From Ridgeia piscesae (taxonomy: Eukaryota > Annelida > Polychaeta > Sabellida > Siboglinidae): a stretch of 64,000 nt of DNA. Each line of letters starts with the position of its first letter. Positions within the stretch are counted from its first letter, which is position 1. Location: contig JAODUO010000186.1 of NCBI GenBank assembly GCA_025642075.2, positions 362,001 to 426,000 on the forward strand, written 5' to 3'. The position numbers were made by a program, and so were the translations under genes. The notes below the pieces were generated by a model, which worked only from the letters and a program-made list of their open reading frames with translations, ran no database searches and had not been told where the DNA came from. Positions 1-10,761 of this stretch are shown piece after piece.

Positions 1-91
1 GGGGGAGGGCTCGGTTAATCCCCTCTCCCGGTTCTGGCATGTGTTGTAACAAGAACATTGTGAATTCATTCTCCAGATCAGAGGCAACCGT

Positions 92-106
92 GGCGCCACC
101 TACTGG
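92..106 (-). promoter_or_regulatory. CTCF-like motif, full match
   Basis: CCAGTAGGTGGCGCC on the minus strand matches all 15 positions of CCASYAGRKGGCRSY. It lies in an intron or beyond the last exon seen. Motif match only. Confidence 0.35.
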
Positions 107-392
107 ACTAGTCTAAATACAAAATTTAATGTTTTTTTGGATGCTGCGCGTGCCAAGTGTGGAAGTTGATTTAATCAAACAATCTGAGAATAATCAACAG
201 TATTGTGAGATACATTGTACATAATAACTAAACCTGTATCCTGTGTTATGCTGTGTTCTCTGACTGGCAGAATCTTAGCTGCCATTCGCTGCTTGAAGTG
301 ACTTATAACTGTCCAACCGCACAAACATCTAACAAAGCTAAATTAACTGAACAGGTATCACTACCAATTTATAACACATTTGTGCATTTTAC

Positions 393-485
393 TTTTATGC
401 GGAGGCAGTTTGTGTGCCTCATCTTCCCTTTCTTTTCCTTCCTCTTTCTTTGTCTTTTTCTCCATCTTTGCCTCTTCCTGTACCA
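393..485 (-). CDS. Candidate Lys/Glu-rich linker exon downstream of the last FN3
   Basis: A pyrimidine-rich acceptor (tgttttctctcag) at 486-498 precedes a 93-bp stretch whose frame continues phase 1 from the exon ending at 1085. It encodes VVQEEAKMEKKTKKEEGK and onwards, resembling the Lys-rich linkers that open the preceding FN3 exons. The putative donor (A|GTAAAA) is weak and no following exon is seen, so this may be a chance frame in purine-rich DNA. Confidence 0.4.
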
Positions 486-1084
486 CTGAGAGAAAACACA
501 AGAATGACATGTACGACTAGTGACATAAACAGTCTATGTTAAGTACAATCTAAGACACATATACACGTCCGTCAAACTTGTGTCATAAATCCTTCACACA
601 CACAAAGTACAACTTCCCAGAAAAGACTATTGCGTAGTCTCACCCATAAATATGTCCTTGTTGGTATATCTAATTATCTATTCAATGGTTTTCTGTTATC
701 AAATGTGTAATTCTTGCGCAAATGTGAAATTCTGAATAAATTAAATCCGTTTTCAACCCATCAGCATAAATAATACACATCTCTTCCATAAACAAATTTA
801 GCATGAACATTATTATAATGGTAAATATACACTTTCTTTTCCAACAGTGTGAACAATGTTAAGGGTAACAGTAAAAAGCATGATAACTCAACCCAATAGT
901 TCATGATATAAAACAATTGAATAAAATACCAACAATGTGATCATTTCAACACTGCATTTTATGCAAAAATATAGAAATAAAACATCTAGTGTAATTTTCC
1001 TCTAAATAAAAACATGACTACCCAACCCATGAACTTTACAACTTGGCTCCAACAACAGCGAAGCGAGACGTTCGTGTGACTGAC
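486..1084. other. Sequence between last clear exon and candidate linker exon
   Basis: AT-rich, no coding feature seen. Confidence 0.5.
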
Positions 1085-1420
1085 CTTCCCTGCGTCGAAT
1101 AAGGACCGGCATGGACGGTTCACTTGTGCCATATTCATTCGCTGCTTTCACGCGGAAGTACACGTCCTTGTCGCGGTTGAACTTTGTTACTTTCAACTGC
1201 GTTTCGGCAAGGTCTGTTTCGAAGCGGGTCCACTCAAAGTTTGGGGGCACCCTCTGCTCAAGGGTGTACGTGATTGGAGTCTGCACGGCGTAGTCGGGCA
1301 GAGATGAAGACTTCCACGACAACGTAACTGACGTATCTGTGAGTTCAACGACCTCGGGTTTGTCCCACACCGTGCGAGGCTTCACCTTCGATTTGTAGTC
1401 GTCCTTCTTCTTTTTCTCAA
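1085..1420 (-). CDS. unc-89: FN3 domain exon (last clear exon in window)
   Basis: The exon begins with a basic linker (VEKKKKDDYKSKVKPRT) and carries a full FN3 domain: WDKPEVVELTDTSVTLSW at the start, YTLEQRVPPNFEW in the middle, and the conserved FRVKAANEYGTSEPS motif near the end. Acceptor gcgacag|TT and donor GAAG|GTCAGT are good, and phase 1 matches the upstream exon. It is the third consecutive FN3 after the C-terminal Ig block, the position where obscurin/UNC-89 proteins approach their kinase domains. Confidence 0.88.
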
Positions 1421-2060
1421 CTGTCGCATCTACAAGATGCAAACGTGTGAACTATTCCTCTTAACAAGTACCTGAGCTTGTTAGTGTTCTTAGCCAGTTG
1501 TTAGCTACTCCAGATAGCCATTGTTTGGGCCTCTTCTGTTAACCAGTGTTTGAAGTTGAAGCTAGTGTTTGAAATAGTGATATTTTTTAAAACACCCTTT
1601 CATCTTCGTGAAAATGTTCATCAAATTGGAAGAATAACATGTTGAAACAAGATTTCTTATTTCACAACAAATAGTTTTACTGGCTGTCTTCATCCTGATG
1701 AAGGCCACTGATGGTGGTCGATGTTAGTATAAAATTATTTAGTTGCGAAATAAGAAATCTTGTTGGAACCTCTGAATCTTGTTTGAAGAGATACGTAATA
1801 AATATGGTTTCATATGTGCATACATAAAGGGTGACATGGCAGAACTTGTAAATCAAACTTAATGCATATGACAGAGTGAACGGAAAAGATCAACCGAAAA
1901 TTTTACTGTATTTATCAGCTTTTACAAACTTTCGTTTTAGAAGCATAAGGGGACTGAGACTAAATGAAAGTAATTACATTTGATATCGGGCATCAACATT
2001 CAGAATTACGATCCCTGTCAAAACTTACAGTAAATACTATATATGCAAAGAAGTACGTAC
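1421..2060. other. Intron with small fold-back repeat
   Basis: No coding sequence is seen. At 1648-1664 and 1744-1762 a 17-19 bp inverted repeat (caagatttcttatttca) encloses a motif ctgatggtggtcgat that resembles one in the large fold-back at 44.1-44.4 kb. Confidence 0.6.
1640..1770. repeat. Fold-back repeat
   Basis: Arms 1648-1664 and 1744-1762 are near-perfect inverted repeats. Between them lies catcctgatgaaggccactg followed by atggtggtcgatgttag, a short hairpin-forming segment. It looks like a non-autonomous element end. The class is not certain. Confidence 0.55.
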
Positions 2061-2399
2061 CAATCTTAGCAAAGAGAGTCGTCGGGGGAGACGGATCACT
2101 GACGCCGTAGTCATTCCCCGCCCGCACACGGAGCATGTAATCCTTCTCCGACTGATAGTCCGTCATCGTATACGACGTGTCCGTGATGTTGGTGGCGACC
2201 TCTAGCCAGTTCCTTGACGGTGGACACCTGCGCTCCACGGTATAGTAGATGGAGACGTCACTGGTCACCGACTGCCATGAGATGTCAACAGACTCACCCC
2301 CACGCCCCACAAACACGTGTGGCTTTTCCCGTGGTACAGGCGGAGGGGTAGATTTCTGACGACGCGACTCGCGCTTTGATGACATTTGCTGATTTATTT
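2061..2399 (-). CDS. unc-89: FN3 domain exon with Arg/Ser/Pro-rich linker
   Basis: The exon opens with a basic, proline-containing linker (SSKRESRRQKSTPPPVPREK) and continues into an FN3 domain: ESVDISWQSVTSDVSIYYTV, then DYMLRVRAGNDYGVSDPSPP, which is the conserved FG-loop region. The acceptor is atagttacag|AA and the donor ATTG|GTACGT; phase 1 on both sides. The linker's PPPVP is a possible SH3 ligand, which is inference only. Confidence 0.88.
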
Positions 2400-4257
2400 C
2401 TGTAACTATAAATAGTGAACAGTGAATTAGATTCAGCCCAGGAAACCAGTGGAGATATTCTATGTTAGACAATGAATGTACGTTTTCATAATTGTTTTCA
2501 AATGTTTCATAAATTTGTACAAGATACCAGTGTGGGTAATGCAACATTAAAAGTAACAAGGTTTCTTATTCATTTATTACTATTTTAGAACGTCTGACAT
2601 CATTATTAAATAGTACACATAAGGAGCAAATAAATTGTTTTACAATGTAATTAGTCGTCTACTGGGAAATACAGAGAATGGTAAAATGCTTAGCCTGCTT
2701 AATTTTGTAAAACTACATTTCGGCAACTAATCACCGATGATCACGAGTCAACAATGGATTGTGCTAATAGATTAGTACATCTAAAGATGACGACACTGGG
2801 AGGAGTCCATCATGGTGACATGCATTATTCTCAACATGGTCAGTTTTTGACAACAGAACTGTTCCTGTAGTCACCCTTGTGACTATGTTCTGTACTAGCA
2901 ATTAGGACACGCAACATAAAATCGGGAGTTTTTCGATATTTTTTTGTAAGCATAAAATAACAATTAACATAACATTAATTGAAGTAATTAATCTGAATAA
3001 ATCTATTTATATATAGCAATAAGCAATTAAATAAAAAAACGTAGAATCAAGAAAATGAGGCTTCTTGTCCACTTGGCAACTTCTTTCTGTTATGGATGGA
3101 TGCTTATTAAACAAGTGTTCTCGGCTATTTACTGAACTACAACTGACAGTGGGTTAATGTGTACACATCTGGTGGCAATCTCTAGGTTGTTATGCTAGAA
3201 AGGAAACTGTATTATGAACAAGAAGAGCTAGAGTACAAACCATGAAGATAGAAAACACACAGTAATAAAACAGACAGTAACAAGACGGCTGCATCTCGAT
3301 ATCAAACCAGTATAAAACAGTAGATGTAACACAGAATTGTAAGTCAAAATATAGAGGAAGACAACGAAGAAGAAAGAGACTGAGAAAAAGAAAAACACTA
3401 AGAAAACACAAGAAAACACAAGAAAACACAACACAAAGTACACAAGATAAACACATAGGCAGACGGCAAACATAAATGTTTCAGACATATATTTTCATAA
3501 GTTACCACTTGGAATCGTTGTCACTTGGTCTCTGTCAGAATGCATGTTTGAGAATATCTTATTGTGTGTGTCTGTCAAGGTAAACGCATAAGTTTGTAAT
3601 GAAAACATTTCCTTAATATACCGTATCATTACGGAAAGGATTTCTTCAATATATATTTGGTAGTCACAGCAGAATTGATTCTACTACTTTTACAAAAAAA
3701 TTCTACATACAAACCAATACAGTGTACAACTTTTATTAAAGGGATGACAACAGATCCTCTGCCCAGAATTGGCTGAACTGTAATTTGTAATGGAAAGTCT
3801 GTTGTCCAGAATGTGGGAAAGTTAAACATCAAAGGGTACTATGGTTAACTCTGCTCACCAGGGCATTATTGCCAAATCAATTTTGTTTTGAAACTGGGTA
3901 TTTTGTTTACCATTTTAACGCCTTGCAGGTGGAATCTTTCAAACTGCGAACATTGTTCCGCATGTAACAAAATAACTAAACACAAAATTGGCAGGCAATA
4001 ACCTTCAACATGCATGTTGTAGTCATAAGAACGTACTATTAAATGAAAACATAAATCTAGGAGCCGGCGCCTCGCTTTAGAAGACAAACTTCTGAACGTA
4101 AATGTCAACACAAAAGCAAAGAGCGAAAATGTATCAAGATTAACTGATACATTACAAAACAATCAATGACAAGCACGGGCATGACAACACATGAAACAGA
4201 TTCCTGAATAAAGACATGGACATTGAACCAAGGTAAGATCTTTGAATTTTTACTTAC
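2400..4257. other. Intron, nothing coding seen
   Basis: AT-rich unique-looking sequence. The stretch 3356-3435 is a purine-rich run with repeated aagaaaacac. No domain-like frame or RNA gene was recognised. Confidence 0.6.
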
Positions 4258-4445
4258 TATGTTTGCCGTAGTAAGAAACAGACATTGATGGGTCGCTGAG
4301 ACCAAAGTCGTTCTCCGCTCGCAGGCGGTACAGATAATCCTTGGTCGGATCGAACTTGCGTACATCAACGCTGGTGTCCTCTGTTGTCTGCACACTCTCC
4401 CAGGTGGCGCTAGTGTGGCTGATGTCCTTCCGTTCAATGATGTAT
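4258..4445 (-). CDS. unc-89: FN3 domain, C-terminal half exon
   Basis: This exon completes the FN3 begun in the exon ending at 4902. It reads YIIERKDISHTSATWESVQT, then DYLYRLRAENDFGLSDPSMS, the typical FN3 F-G strand motif. The junction AG|A restores Arg. The donor CATA|GTAAGT is strong. Confidence 0.88.
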
Positions 4446-4901
4446 CTGTCGACAAGATTTTGTTTACTCCCCTTTTTTGTGCAGCTCCCTTCGCTTTGTG
4501 TGTAATGTTACTAATGTAATAAGAGATTGATTTGAAAGTTTAAAAGAAACACAAAGAACAAGATAACTGTCTCACTGCATATTACAGGGAGTCTTATATG
4601 TTTGCAGAGTCCAAAAATAAAACAAGTCATACATTTTGCATCCGTACAACCCCACCAAATCATGGTGTGGGACTATTTTCATGAACATGTTTCACTCACT
4701 AAGTGGCACAACCGTAGCAATTTATTTTCTCCATGACATGTCGTAACGACCATAACGCTTTGCGTATATTGGAACTTTGAGAACTGATGTGATAGCACTC
4801 CAGTAAATTGCATCAACATGATGACACTGCTCTTGCACAGCAAACCTTCTCACAAGAAACTTGAGTGTCTGTGAACGATGGAGAAGAAAAAGAAGACGAA
4901 C
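4446..4901. other. Intron within an FN3 domain, nothing else seen
   Basis: This 456-bp intron splits the FN3 between its C and C' strands. No repeats or RNA genes were recognised. Confidence 0.55.
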
Positions 4902-5064
4902 CTGATGGGTGTAGTCTTGGCTCCAGGAGGCAGACTGGCTGCGGGCCACGTCAACCTGATCACATTGTCCTCTAGTTCTGTCAACTGAGGCTTGTCAAAC
5001 GGCATGTCAGGTGCGACTGTCAACTCTCTCTTCTTCTCCTTTGTTTCGTCTGTCACCGTCACAT
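4902..5064 (-). CDS. unc-89: FN3 domain, N-terminal half exon
   Basis: The exon encodes a charged linker (DVTVTDETKEKKRELTVAPD) followed by MPFDKPQLTELEDNVIRLTW, the A-B strands of an FN3 with its conserved tryptophan. It ends TTPI(R), continuing into 4445-4258. It is the first FN3 after the Ig block. Confidence 0.87.
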
Positions 5065-5179
5065 CTGCAAACGAGTGGAGACCACACTCCATGTGATGTC
5101 ACCGATCGCGTCAACAATTGCGTATACATGTCACATGTTGTCGTACTTTTTACTGCAATTGTTCACAATTATGTTCAGA

Positions 5180-5345
5180 GTGGACCCCAAATAGGTGTGA
5201 GTCCCAGGCATGCTTTCCAGAGAAGGTGAAATGGTGTTTGATTGAACAGGTCCACCAGGAAGTCAAGTGTGAAGTAGTGTTTTAAACCGTCCTGAAGACT
5301 GGATACTGCGTTATATAAGAACTTGGCTTTACAATACTTGAGGGA
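5180..5345 (+). repeat. SINE-like repeat, 3' part
   Basis: The segment ccagagaaggtgaaatggtg followed by ...ggatactgcgttatataagaactt matches a second copy at 33250-33370 (ggatactgcgctatataagaactt). The gcgctatataa tail is typical of SINE/LINE 3' ends. It abuts the donor of the Ig exon at 5363. Confidence 0.6.
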
Positions 5346-5362
5346 CTTGGACCAGGACGTAC

Positions 5363-5535
5363 CGTCAACAGTGAGGACAGCAGAGCAGGTGTCATCACCA
5401 GCCTTGTTCCTGGCGACACACTCATAGGTGCCAGCGTCCTCCTGGGTGACTGTGGCAATGGACAGGCTGTACAGTGTCCCTTGAGTGTCCAGTTGGACAT
5501 TGTCCGTCGGAGCTACTGGGATCCCATCTTTCAAC
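5363..5535 (-). CDS. unc-89: Ig domain, C-terminal half exon (Ig 7 after PH)
   Basis: The exon reads LKDGIPVAPTDNVQLDTQGT and then EDAGTYECVARNKAGDDTCS, the canonical D-x-G-x-Y-x-C motif of an I-set Ig. The junction TG|G with the exon ending at 6221 restores the core tryptophan (VKWLKDG). The donor is GACG|GTACGT. A 21-bp minisatellite starts right at the acceptor. Confidence 0.9.
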
Positions 5536-5541
5536 CTGGAC

Positions 5542-5852
5542 ACATGAAACAGTCACTTCTATTTGTGAAACAGTCACTTCCATTTGTGAAACAGTCACTT
5601 TCATTTGTGAAACAGGCACTTCTATTTGTGAAATGGTCATTTCCATTTATGAAACAGTCACTTCCATTTATGAAACAATCACTTCCATTTGTGAAACAGT
5701 CACTTCCATTTGTGAAATGGTACTTTCCATTTGTGAAACAATCACTTCTATTTGCGAAATGGTCATTTCCATTTGTGAGACAATCACTTCTATTTGTGAA
5801 ATGGTCATTTCCATTTGTGAAACACCCATTCTATTTCTGAAACAGTCACTTC
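5542..5852. repeat. 21-bp minisatellite at an exon acceptor
   Basis: About 14 tandem copies of atttgtgaaacagtcacttcc (21 bp, slightly variable). On the minus strand the units give gtgactgtttcac, and the last one merges into the acceptor ctgtttcatgtgtccag of the Ig exon at 5535. It therefore lies in, and partly forms, the polypyrimidine/branch region. Confidence 0.85.
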
Positions 5853-6220
5853 TAGTTGTATTGTTCCAATTAATAAATTGGTAAAGTTATGCGTGTAATC
5901 AACTAATCAATTACATTTGTGAGTGGTTGATGATCATTTCAATTATGTAATAAAACTGAGTCAAACTCAGTAAGATTAACGAATGACCAAAAACCGTTTC
6001 AATCTTGTCCATTGGAATTATTAAAGAATCACTCTTAAGCTTAGTCTCTCTGCTATACATTGTATGGTTTTATACTGAAGTTTTTAAGTTAGCACCATCT
6101 GAAATCATATCACTGTATATGTTCAAGCACTGTAGGGAACCAGAACAGATTTCATTAAAAATTCATCGGGTCCAAAGGGTTAAATGATTTTAGAATAACT
6201 GGACAACCATGTCGACCCAC
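5853..6220. other. Intron remainder, nothing seen
   Basis: AT-rich intron sequence between the 21-bp array and the donor of the Ig exon at 6221. No coding signal. Confidence 0.5.
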
Positions 6221-6364
6221 CATTTGACGTGTGGAGCTGGTTCACCAATTGTCTTGCACACAAGTCGAGCAGAGCTGCCAATCACTGCATCCTGGTCTCG
6301 GAACCTCTTGACAAACCGCGGCTTGTAGCTGACGCCCATGTCTGTGTCGTCCACTTCCTCCTGG
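6221..6364 (-). CDS. unc-89: Ig domain, N-terminal half exon with acidic linker
   Basis: The exon starts with an acidic linker (QEEVDDTDMGVSYKPRF) and continues FRDQDAVIGSSARLVCKTIG, then EPAPHVKW, the B-strand cysteine and C-strand tryptophan region of an I-set Ig. The phase-correct donor is AAATG|GTGGGT (6220-6219), giving VKW|LKDG. An in-frame GTCGAC four bases on is not used in this model. Confidence 0.88.
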
Positions 6365-6904
6365 CTGTGACGACAAGATAGGTGACATTGGTGACACAAC
6401 AGGTGACATTAGTGACATGAAACCATGGCAATACAAAGTCACACTTGTCTGCTATGTTTTCAATGGTTCCTGGCTGTGACGATGACTTCTGGGTACCAGT
6501 CTAAGGTGTCGTTCCATAAAAATTGTTGTTTACTGCCAATATAATTTGAGGTTCTTATGGTTACAATAGTTACAGTTTTCATTAGTTTATCCACTATTAT
6601 TATTATTATTATTGTAACCATCTCTTTGCAGTGAAGTCACATAACTGTATGTCAAGCTCACAACAGTCACCATGTTGCAATCAAATGTGGTAGATGATAA
6701 TTACGTAAAATAATGATATGAGAACGTATAACGTTGCTCAAATGGTGCAACAATAGTTGAACCTAACTGTGACAAATTGAACAGGCACTCAATGAGCAAG
6801 TAACTGTTCAGTGGTTCCAATCCTCTGCCAGGTGATTCCTCACTCTCATTTTCAAAGGTAACCAGCCCAAACACACATTAGAAGTGAGGATGACTAGACA
6901 TACT

Positions 6905-7735
6905 GCATCTGGGAGTGTTACTACTATTTCTATTGCAACTACAACTACTACCACAAGTCAATAACTACTACTACAACTATTATTACTACAAGTCAACAAC
7001 AACTATTACTGTAGTCAATACCTAATACTACTATTACAAGTCAACAACTACTACAACTACAACTCAATAATTTAAAATAATTATTACAAGTTATCAACTA
7101 CAACTACTACTACTACAAGTCAACAACTACTATAATTATTATTACAAGTCAATCAACAACAACCACTACTACTACAACTTAGTAATTTAAAATAATTATT
7201 ACTATAAGTCAACAACTACTACTACTATAAGTCAATAATTAATACAATAACTACTACTTCAAGTCAACAACTACTACTGTAATCCTACTACTGCAAGTCA
7301 AAAACTACCACTGTAGTCACTAACTACTATGCCAACTACTACTACAAGTCAACAACTACTACTATTGTAGTCAATGACTACTACCAGGTACTACAAGTCA
7401 ATGACTACTACAAGTCAACTATTACTACTGTAGTCAGTATCTAATACTACAACTACTGCTACAAGTCAACAACAACAACTACTACAAGTCAACAACAACT
7501 ACTACAAGTCAACAACTACTACTACAAGTCAGCAACTACTACTATAACTACTACCTGGTGCTACAAGTGAACAACTACTACAACAACTACTACTACAAGT
7601 AAACAACTACTACTACAACTACCACCTGGTGCTACAAGTGAACAACTACTACAACAACTACTACTACAAGTAAACAACTACTACTACAACTACCACCCGG
7701 TGCTACAAGTCACCAACTACTACTACAGGTGGCAG
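6905..7735. repeat. Degenerate CAACTACTA/CAAGT tandem repeat
   Basis: About 0.8 kb of irregular tandem actactacaagtcaacaac-type units, with a 60-bp higher-order duplication near 7560-7700 (acctggtgctacaagtgaac). It lies in the intron between exons 7760-7789 and 6221-6364. On the transcript strand it is rich in GTTGTTGACTTGTAGTAG. Confidence 0.85.
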
Positions 7736-7759
7736 CCAAACACGACACATTTCATTTAC

Positions 7760-7789
7760 CCATTCTGAATGACCTCTGGTTCTGTGTCA
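7760..7789 (-). CDS. unc-89: 30-bp linker microexon
   Basis: A 30-bp exon (TGACACAGAACCAGAGGTCA then TTCAGAATG) encodes roughly DTEPEVIQN, with acceptor gaccctcag and donor G|GTAAAT. Phase 2 on both sides matches the neighbouring exons (AT|T and GG|C). It joins two Ig domains. Being symmetric in length (10 codons), it could be skipped without a frameshift. Confidence 0.65.
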
Positions 7790-8054
7790 CTGAGGGTCAA
7801 ACATAAACAAAGATTACCATACAATATCGTACAATAATCTCACTAGACACAATTTAAAATATAAAGTTTAAGTTATGAACAAGTCACTAAACATCGCTAA
7901 CCAGCAGACACTTGACACTAACAATGATATAAACAATTATTTTTAAACTCATACATTTGCATATATAATAATATGACAATGGTTCCACAAGTGGATTGTC
8001 AAAATGTTTGTGGTCAATATTATTTGTTTTGGTTGAGTTTGATAAAAAACTTAC
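7790..8054. other. Short intron
   Basis: AT-rich intron between exon 8055-8212 and the microexon. Nothing else seen. Confidence 0.5.
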
Positions 8055-8212
8055 ATTTTTTCATCCATTACAAACAAGGTGGCGCTGCATGTTGCCTCCC
8101 CCGCATCATTTGTTACTTTGCAGATATATTCGCCTCGATCACTAGCCATCGCCATGGTGATGACCAGACGGCACACTTCACCCTCTTGCTCAATCTTGAT
8201 TCGTTCCATCGG
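8055..8212 (-). CDS. unc-89: Ig domain, C-terminal half exon (Ig 6 after PH)
   Basis: The exon reads PMERIKIEQEGEVCRLVITM, then SDRGEYICKVTNDAGEATCS and ATLFVMDEK. It carries the D-x-G-x-Y-x-C motif and completes the Ig begun at the end of exon 8728-9318. Acceptor gtgttgtcgcag; donor AAAT|GTAAGT. Confidence 0.87.
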
Positions 8213-8727
8213 CTGCGACAACACATTTAAATATCACCTTATGCAATTTACTCTGGCATTACTGATAGAATTTAATGGTGATCATGACACCCCATATAAA
8301 ACTACCCATTATTACCATATATGCAAAATGTTTATAACAAGTTAACAAATAGAACAAATTGCATAGCTAGTACTATGCTAAGCAGATAATCGTAGATATG
8401 TTGATGATGTTTTTGCTATTAATTTTGTACTAACAAATACTATTATGATTATCATTATTGTGCAGTTATGTTGTTTGGCTGAACCAAACCATTGGAACCT
8501 CGGAAACACACATATTTTGCTTAGCATTTGTACCTGGATTAATTTGTTTCTGGGAAAAATGAATCATGCGTATATCCGGCTAGATATATTTAGATATATC
8601 TAAATATCACGTTTTAGTTTGCTGAATCGTACCTACACAATAATAAGGTTCCACAGAAGCATTATTTTCGATAACAATTACATTTTTATCATTGTTTTAT
8701 CATTAGCTTCAAGTAGAACTGACTTAC
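8213..8727. other. Intron within an Ig domain
   Basis: 515 bp of AT-rich sequence. No gene or repeat recognised apart from a short palindromic tagatatatttagatatatcta near 8580. Confidence 0.5.
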
Positions 8728-9318
8728 CGCAATTGGTCGCCTGTTGTACATCCATGACACTTGCCCTTTCACAGGCTCACTGAGCCGACACACCAACTCC
8801 ACCCTCTCCGCGTGGAAACACTCAACATCGCTGAACCGCGTCACAATGACAGGTGGCGCCACCACAGTCACCTCGGCGCTGCACTCTTCAGCACCAGCCG
8901 CGGTCCCAAGGTGACAGGTGTACACACCAGCACAGCCAGGGCGCGCCACCGGTATGCACAGACTGCAACTGGTGGCGTCGCTGCTGAAAACGTAGCTGTC
9001 CGATTCCTTGAGCTCTTCGCCCTTCAGCAACCATGTGACTGAGGGGCGGGGGTCACAAGTGAAGTCACATGACAGGGTGACCTTCCCACCACTGACAACA
9101 GAAACGTCCTGTAGTTTGTTAACGAACTTTGCCCGAGATGTGACTGACATTGTCGCCGAGCTTTCGACAACGCCAAGGTCATTTGCAACTCGGCACAGGT
9201 AAAGTCCAGCATCATCCTCATCAATGTTCTTCACTTTTAGACAGAATAAGTTGTCACTCTCGTGCAACTCATACTTATCAGATGCTGTAATTTCTTTATC
9301 TGCATGCAGCCACGTCAC
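8728..9318 (-). CDS. unc-89: Ig exon: C-half of Ig 4, all of Ig 5, N-half of Ig 6
   Basis: In order it encodes VTWLHADKEITASDKYELHE to DAGLYLCRVANDLGVVESSA (end of Ig 4); KFVNKLQDVSVVSGGKVTLS through CAGVYTCHLGTAAGAEECSA (Ig 5); and PPVIVTRFSDVECFHAERVE to GQVSWMYNRRPIA (start of Ig 6). The 591-bp exon is phase 0 on both sides. Ig 5's usual D of DxGxYxC is replaced by C (GCAGVYTC), a small departure. Confidence 0.92.
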
Positions 9319-10339
9319 CTAAGTAACACAAATACAAAACATGTAGTTTCACAGACACACATATCTGTATAATTGAACTAGTGTACAAACACAGTCAGTG
9401 TTTTCTAATCTTTGCCAGTGTCCATATGTTATGTCACAAAAATATTTAACAAAATACATTAGCATATACCGGTCCAAAATTCAACATATCTCGGCCTTTA
9501 AGAAAGCACTGAAGGAACTTATTCTTGACAGTTAATTGTGGTTATGTTATGTTATTTTGTTTCGCACAACTTCACGTTACGTTCGACGTTAATACAATTA
9601 TGTGAATATGTGACTATGAGCAAGATTACTTCTTTTTCCCATTGTTTTTGATGTTTTATAAAAAATGTCACTATGTACATTCATTGTTTGTATGTTAATA
9701 ATACGAAGGCAATAAATATTATTATAATGAATACTCCATTAAACTATTCCTGGATTCAGTGGCACTTTGATATGTAGAGTAACACTGAATTATAAAACGT
9801 GATTGTTTGGTTTCTGAACGTGCCTTTATGACAAACACTTCGAGTCGCTTATAAGCTTGGTACCAGTTTACGGCAACTGGGAAATAGAAATGTTCAACGT
9901 TTTGTTATCAGCACATAATGATGTAATGTCAAAAATAAAAAATACACAAACAAACATGAAATAACCAGGTAAATGTTGTTTGGATATATCAAATTAAGAA
10001 TTTAGGAAGCTGTAAATAAAATAACATTAACAAAATACTGTGAAAACTGTATTGTTCTGAACTCCCTCAATGCACATCCCTGGGAGAAAGTTGACAGATC
10101 CTGGGATTATGACAACAGATATATGTTGGTATATTAATAGGATGAGGCAGAAAAACATCAAAAAGACCATGACCGAGATGGGAGTTGAGAAGACCACAGG
10201 AAGCTGACAGATGGAGAGAAAAAGGACATTGACATGAAACAGAGAAAGAACACACTGTATGTCGGTCAACAAGTTCACCCCTTAACCTCTCACCCCACCT
10301 CATACTGCTGGGAAAAGGTAGAAAAAAACCACAACAAAC
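9319..10339. other. Intron within Ig 4
   Basis: About 1 kb of AT-rich sequence. No coding or RNA feature recognised. Confidence 0.5.
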
Positions 10340-10740
10340 CTTTGGCCTGGGCAGTCCAGCGACCTGACATGTCCACTCCACCTCCCCATTCACATTAGCA
10401 GTGACATTCTGCGGCGCCGTGACAAGTGTCGGTATGACACCGACAGTGAGAACGGCGCTACTCTTGACGTGTGACACTTTGTTCTTGAGCTTACAGGTGT
10501 AGGTGCCCGCGTCGTTCTGTGTCACTCCTGTCAGTGTCAACACACATTCGTCATCGGTGACCTTTATGACATGACGGCCTGACGCCTTCAGTTCCTTCTT
10601 GTTGTGCTGCCATATGACGTCAGGTTGAGGGTAACCCAATATCTGACACACGAATGATGCGTTATTGTCCTGGGCGATGAGAGTGTCGGAGAGGGAGGTG
10701 ACAAACTGCGGGGCACACTCCTTCTTTCTCTCCTCCAAGT
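10340..10740 (-). CDS. unc-89: Ig exon: Ig 3 plus N-half of Ig 4
   Basis: Opens with DLEERKKECAPQFVTSLSDT, then a full I-set Ig (ASFVCQILGYPQPDVIW, NDAGTYTCKLKNKVSHVKSS) and the first half of the next (VTANVNGEVEWTCQVAGLPR). Acceptor ctgttgctcttcag; donor CCAAAG|GTTTGT, phase 0. The acceptor sits directly beside a 3-kb 27-bp minisatellite in the upstream intron. Confidence 0.92.
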
Positions 10741-10761
10741 CTGAAGAGCAACAGGAGAATG

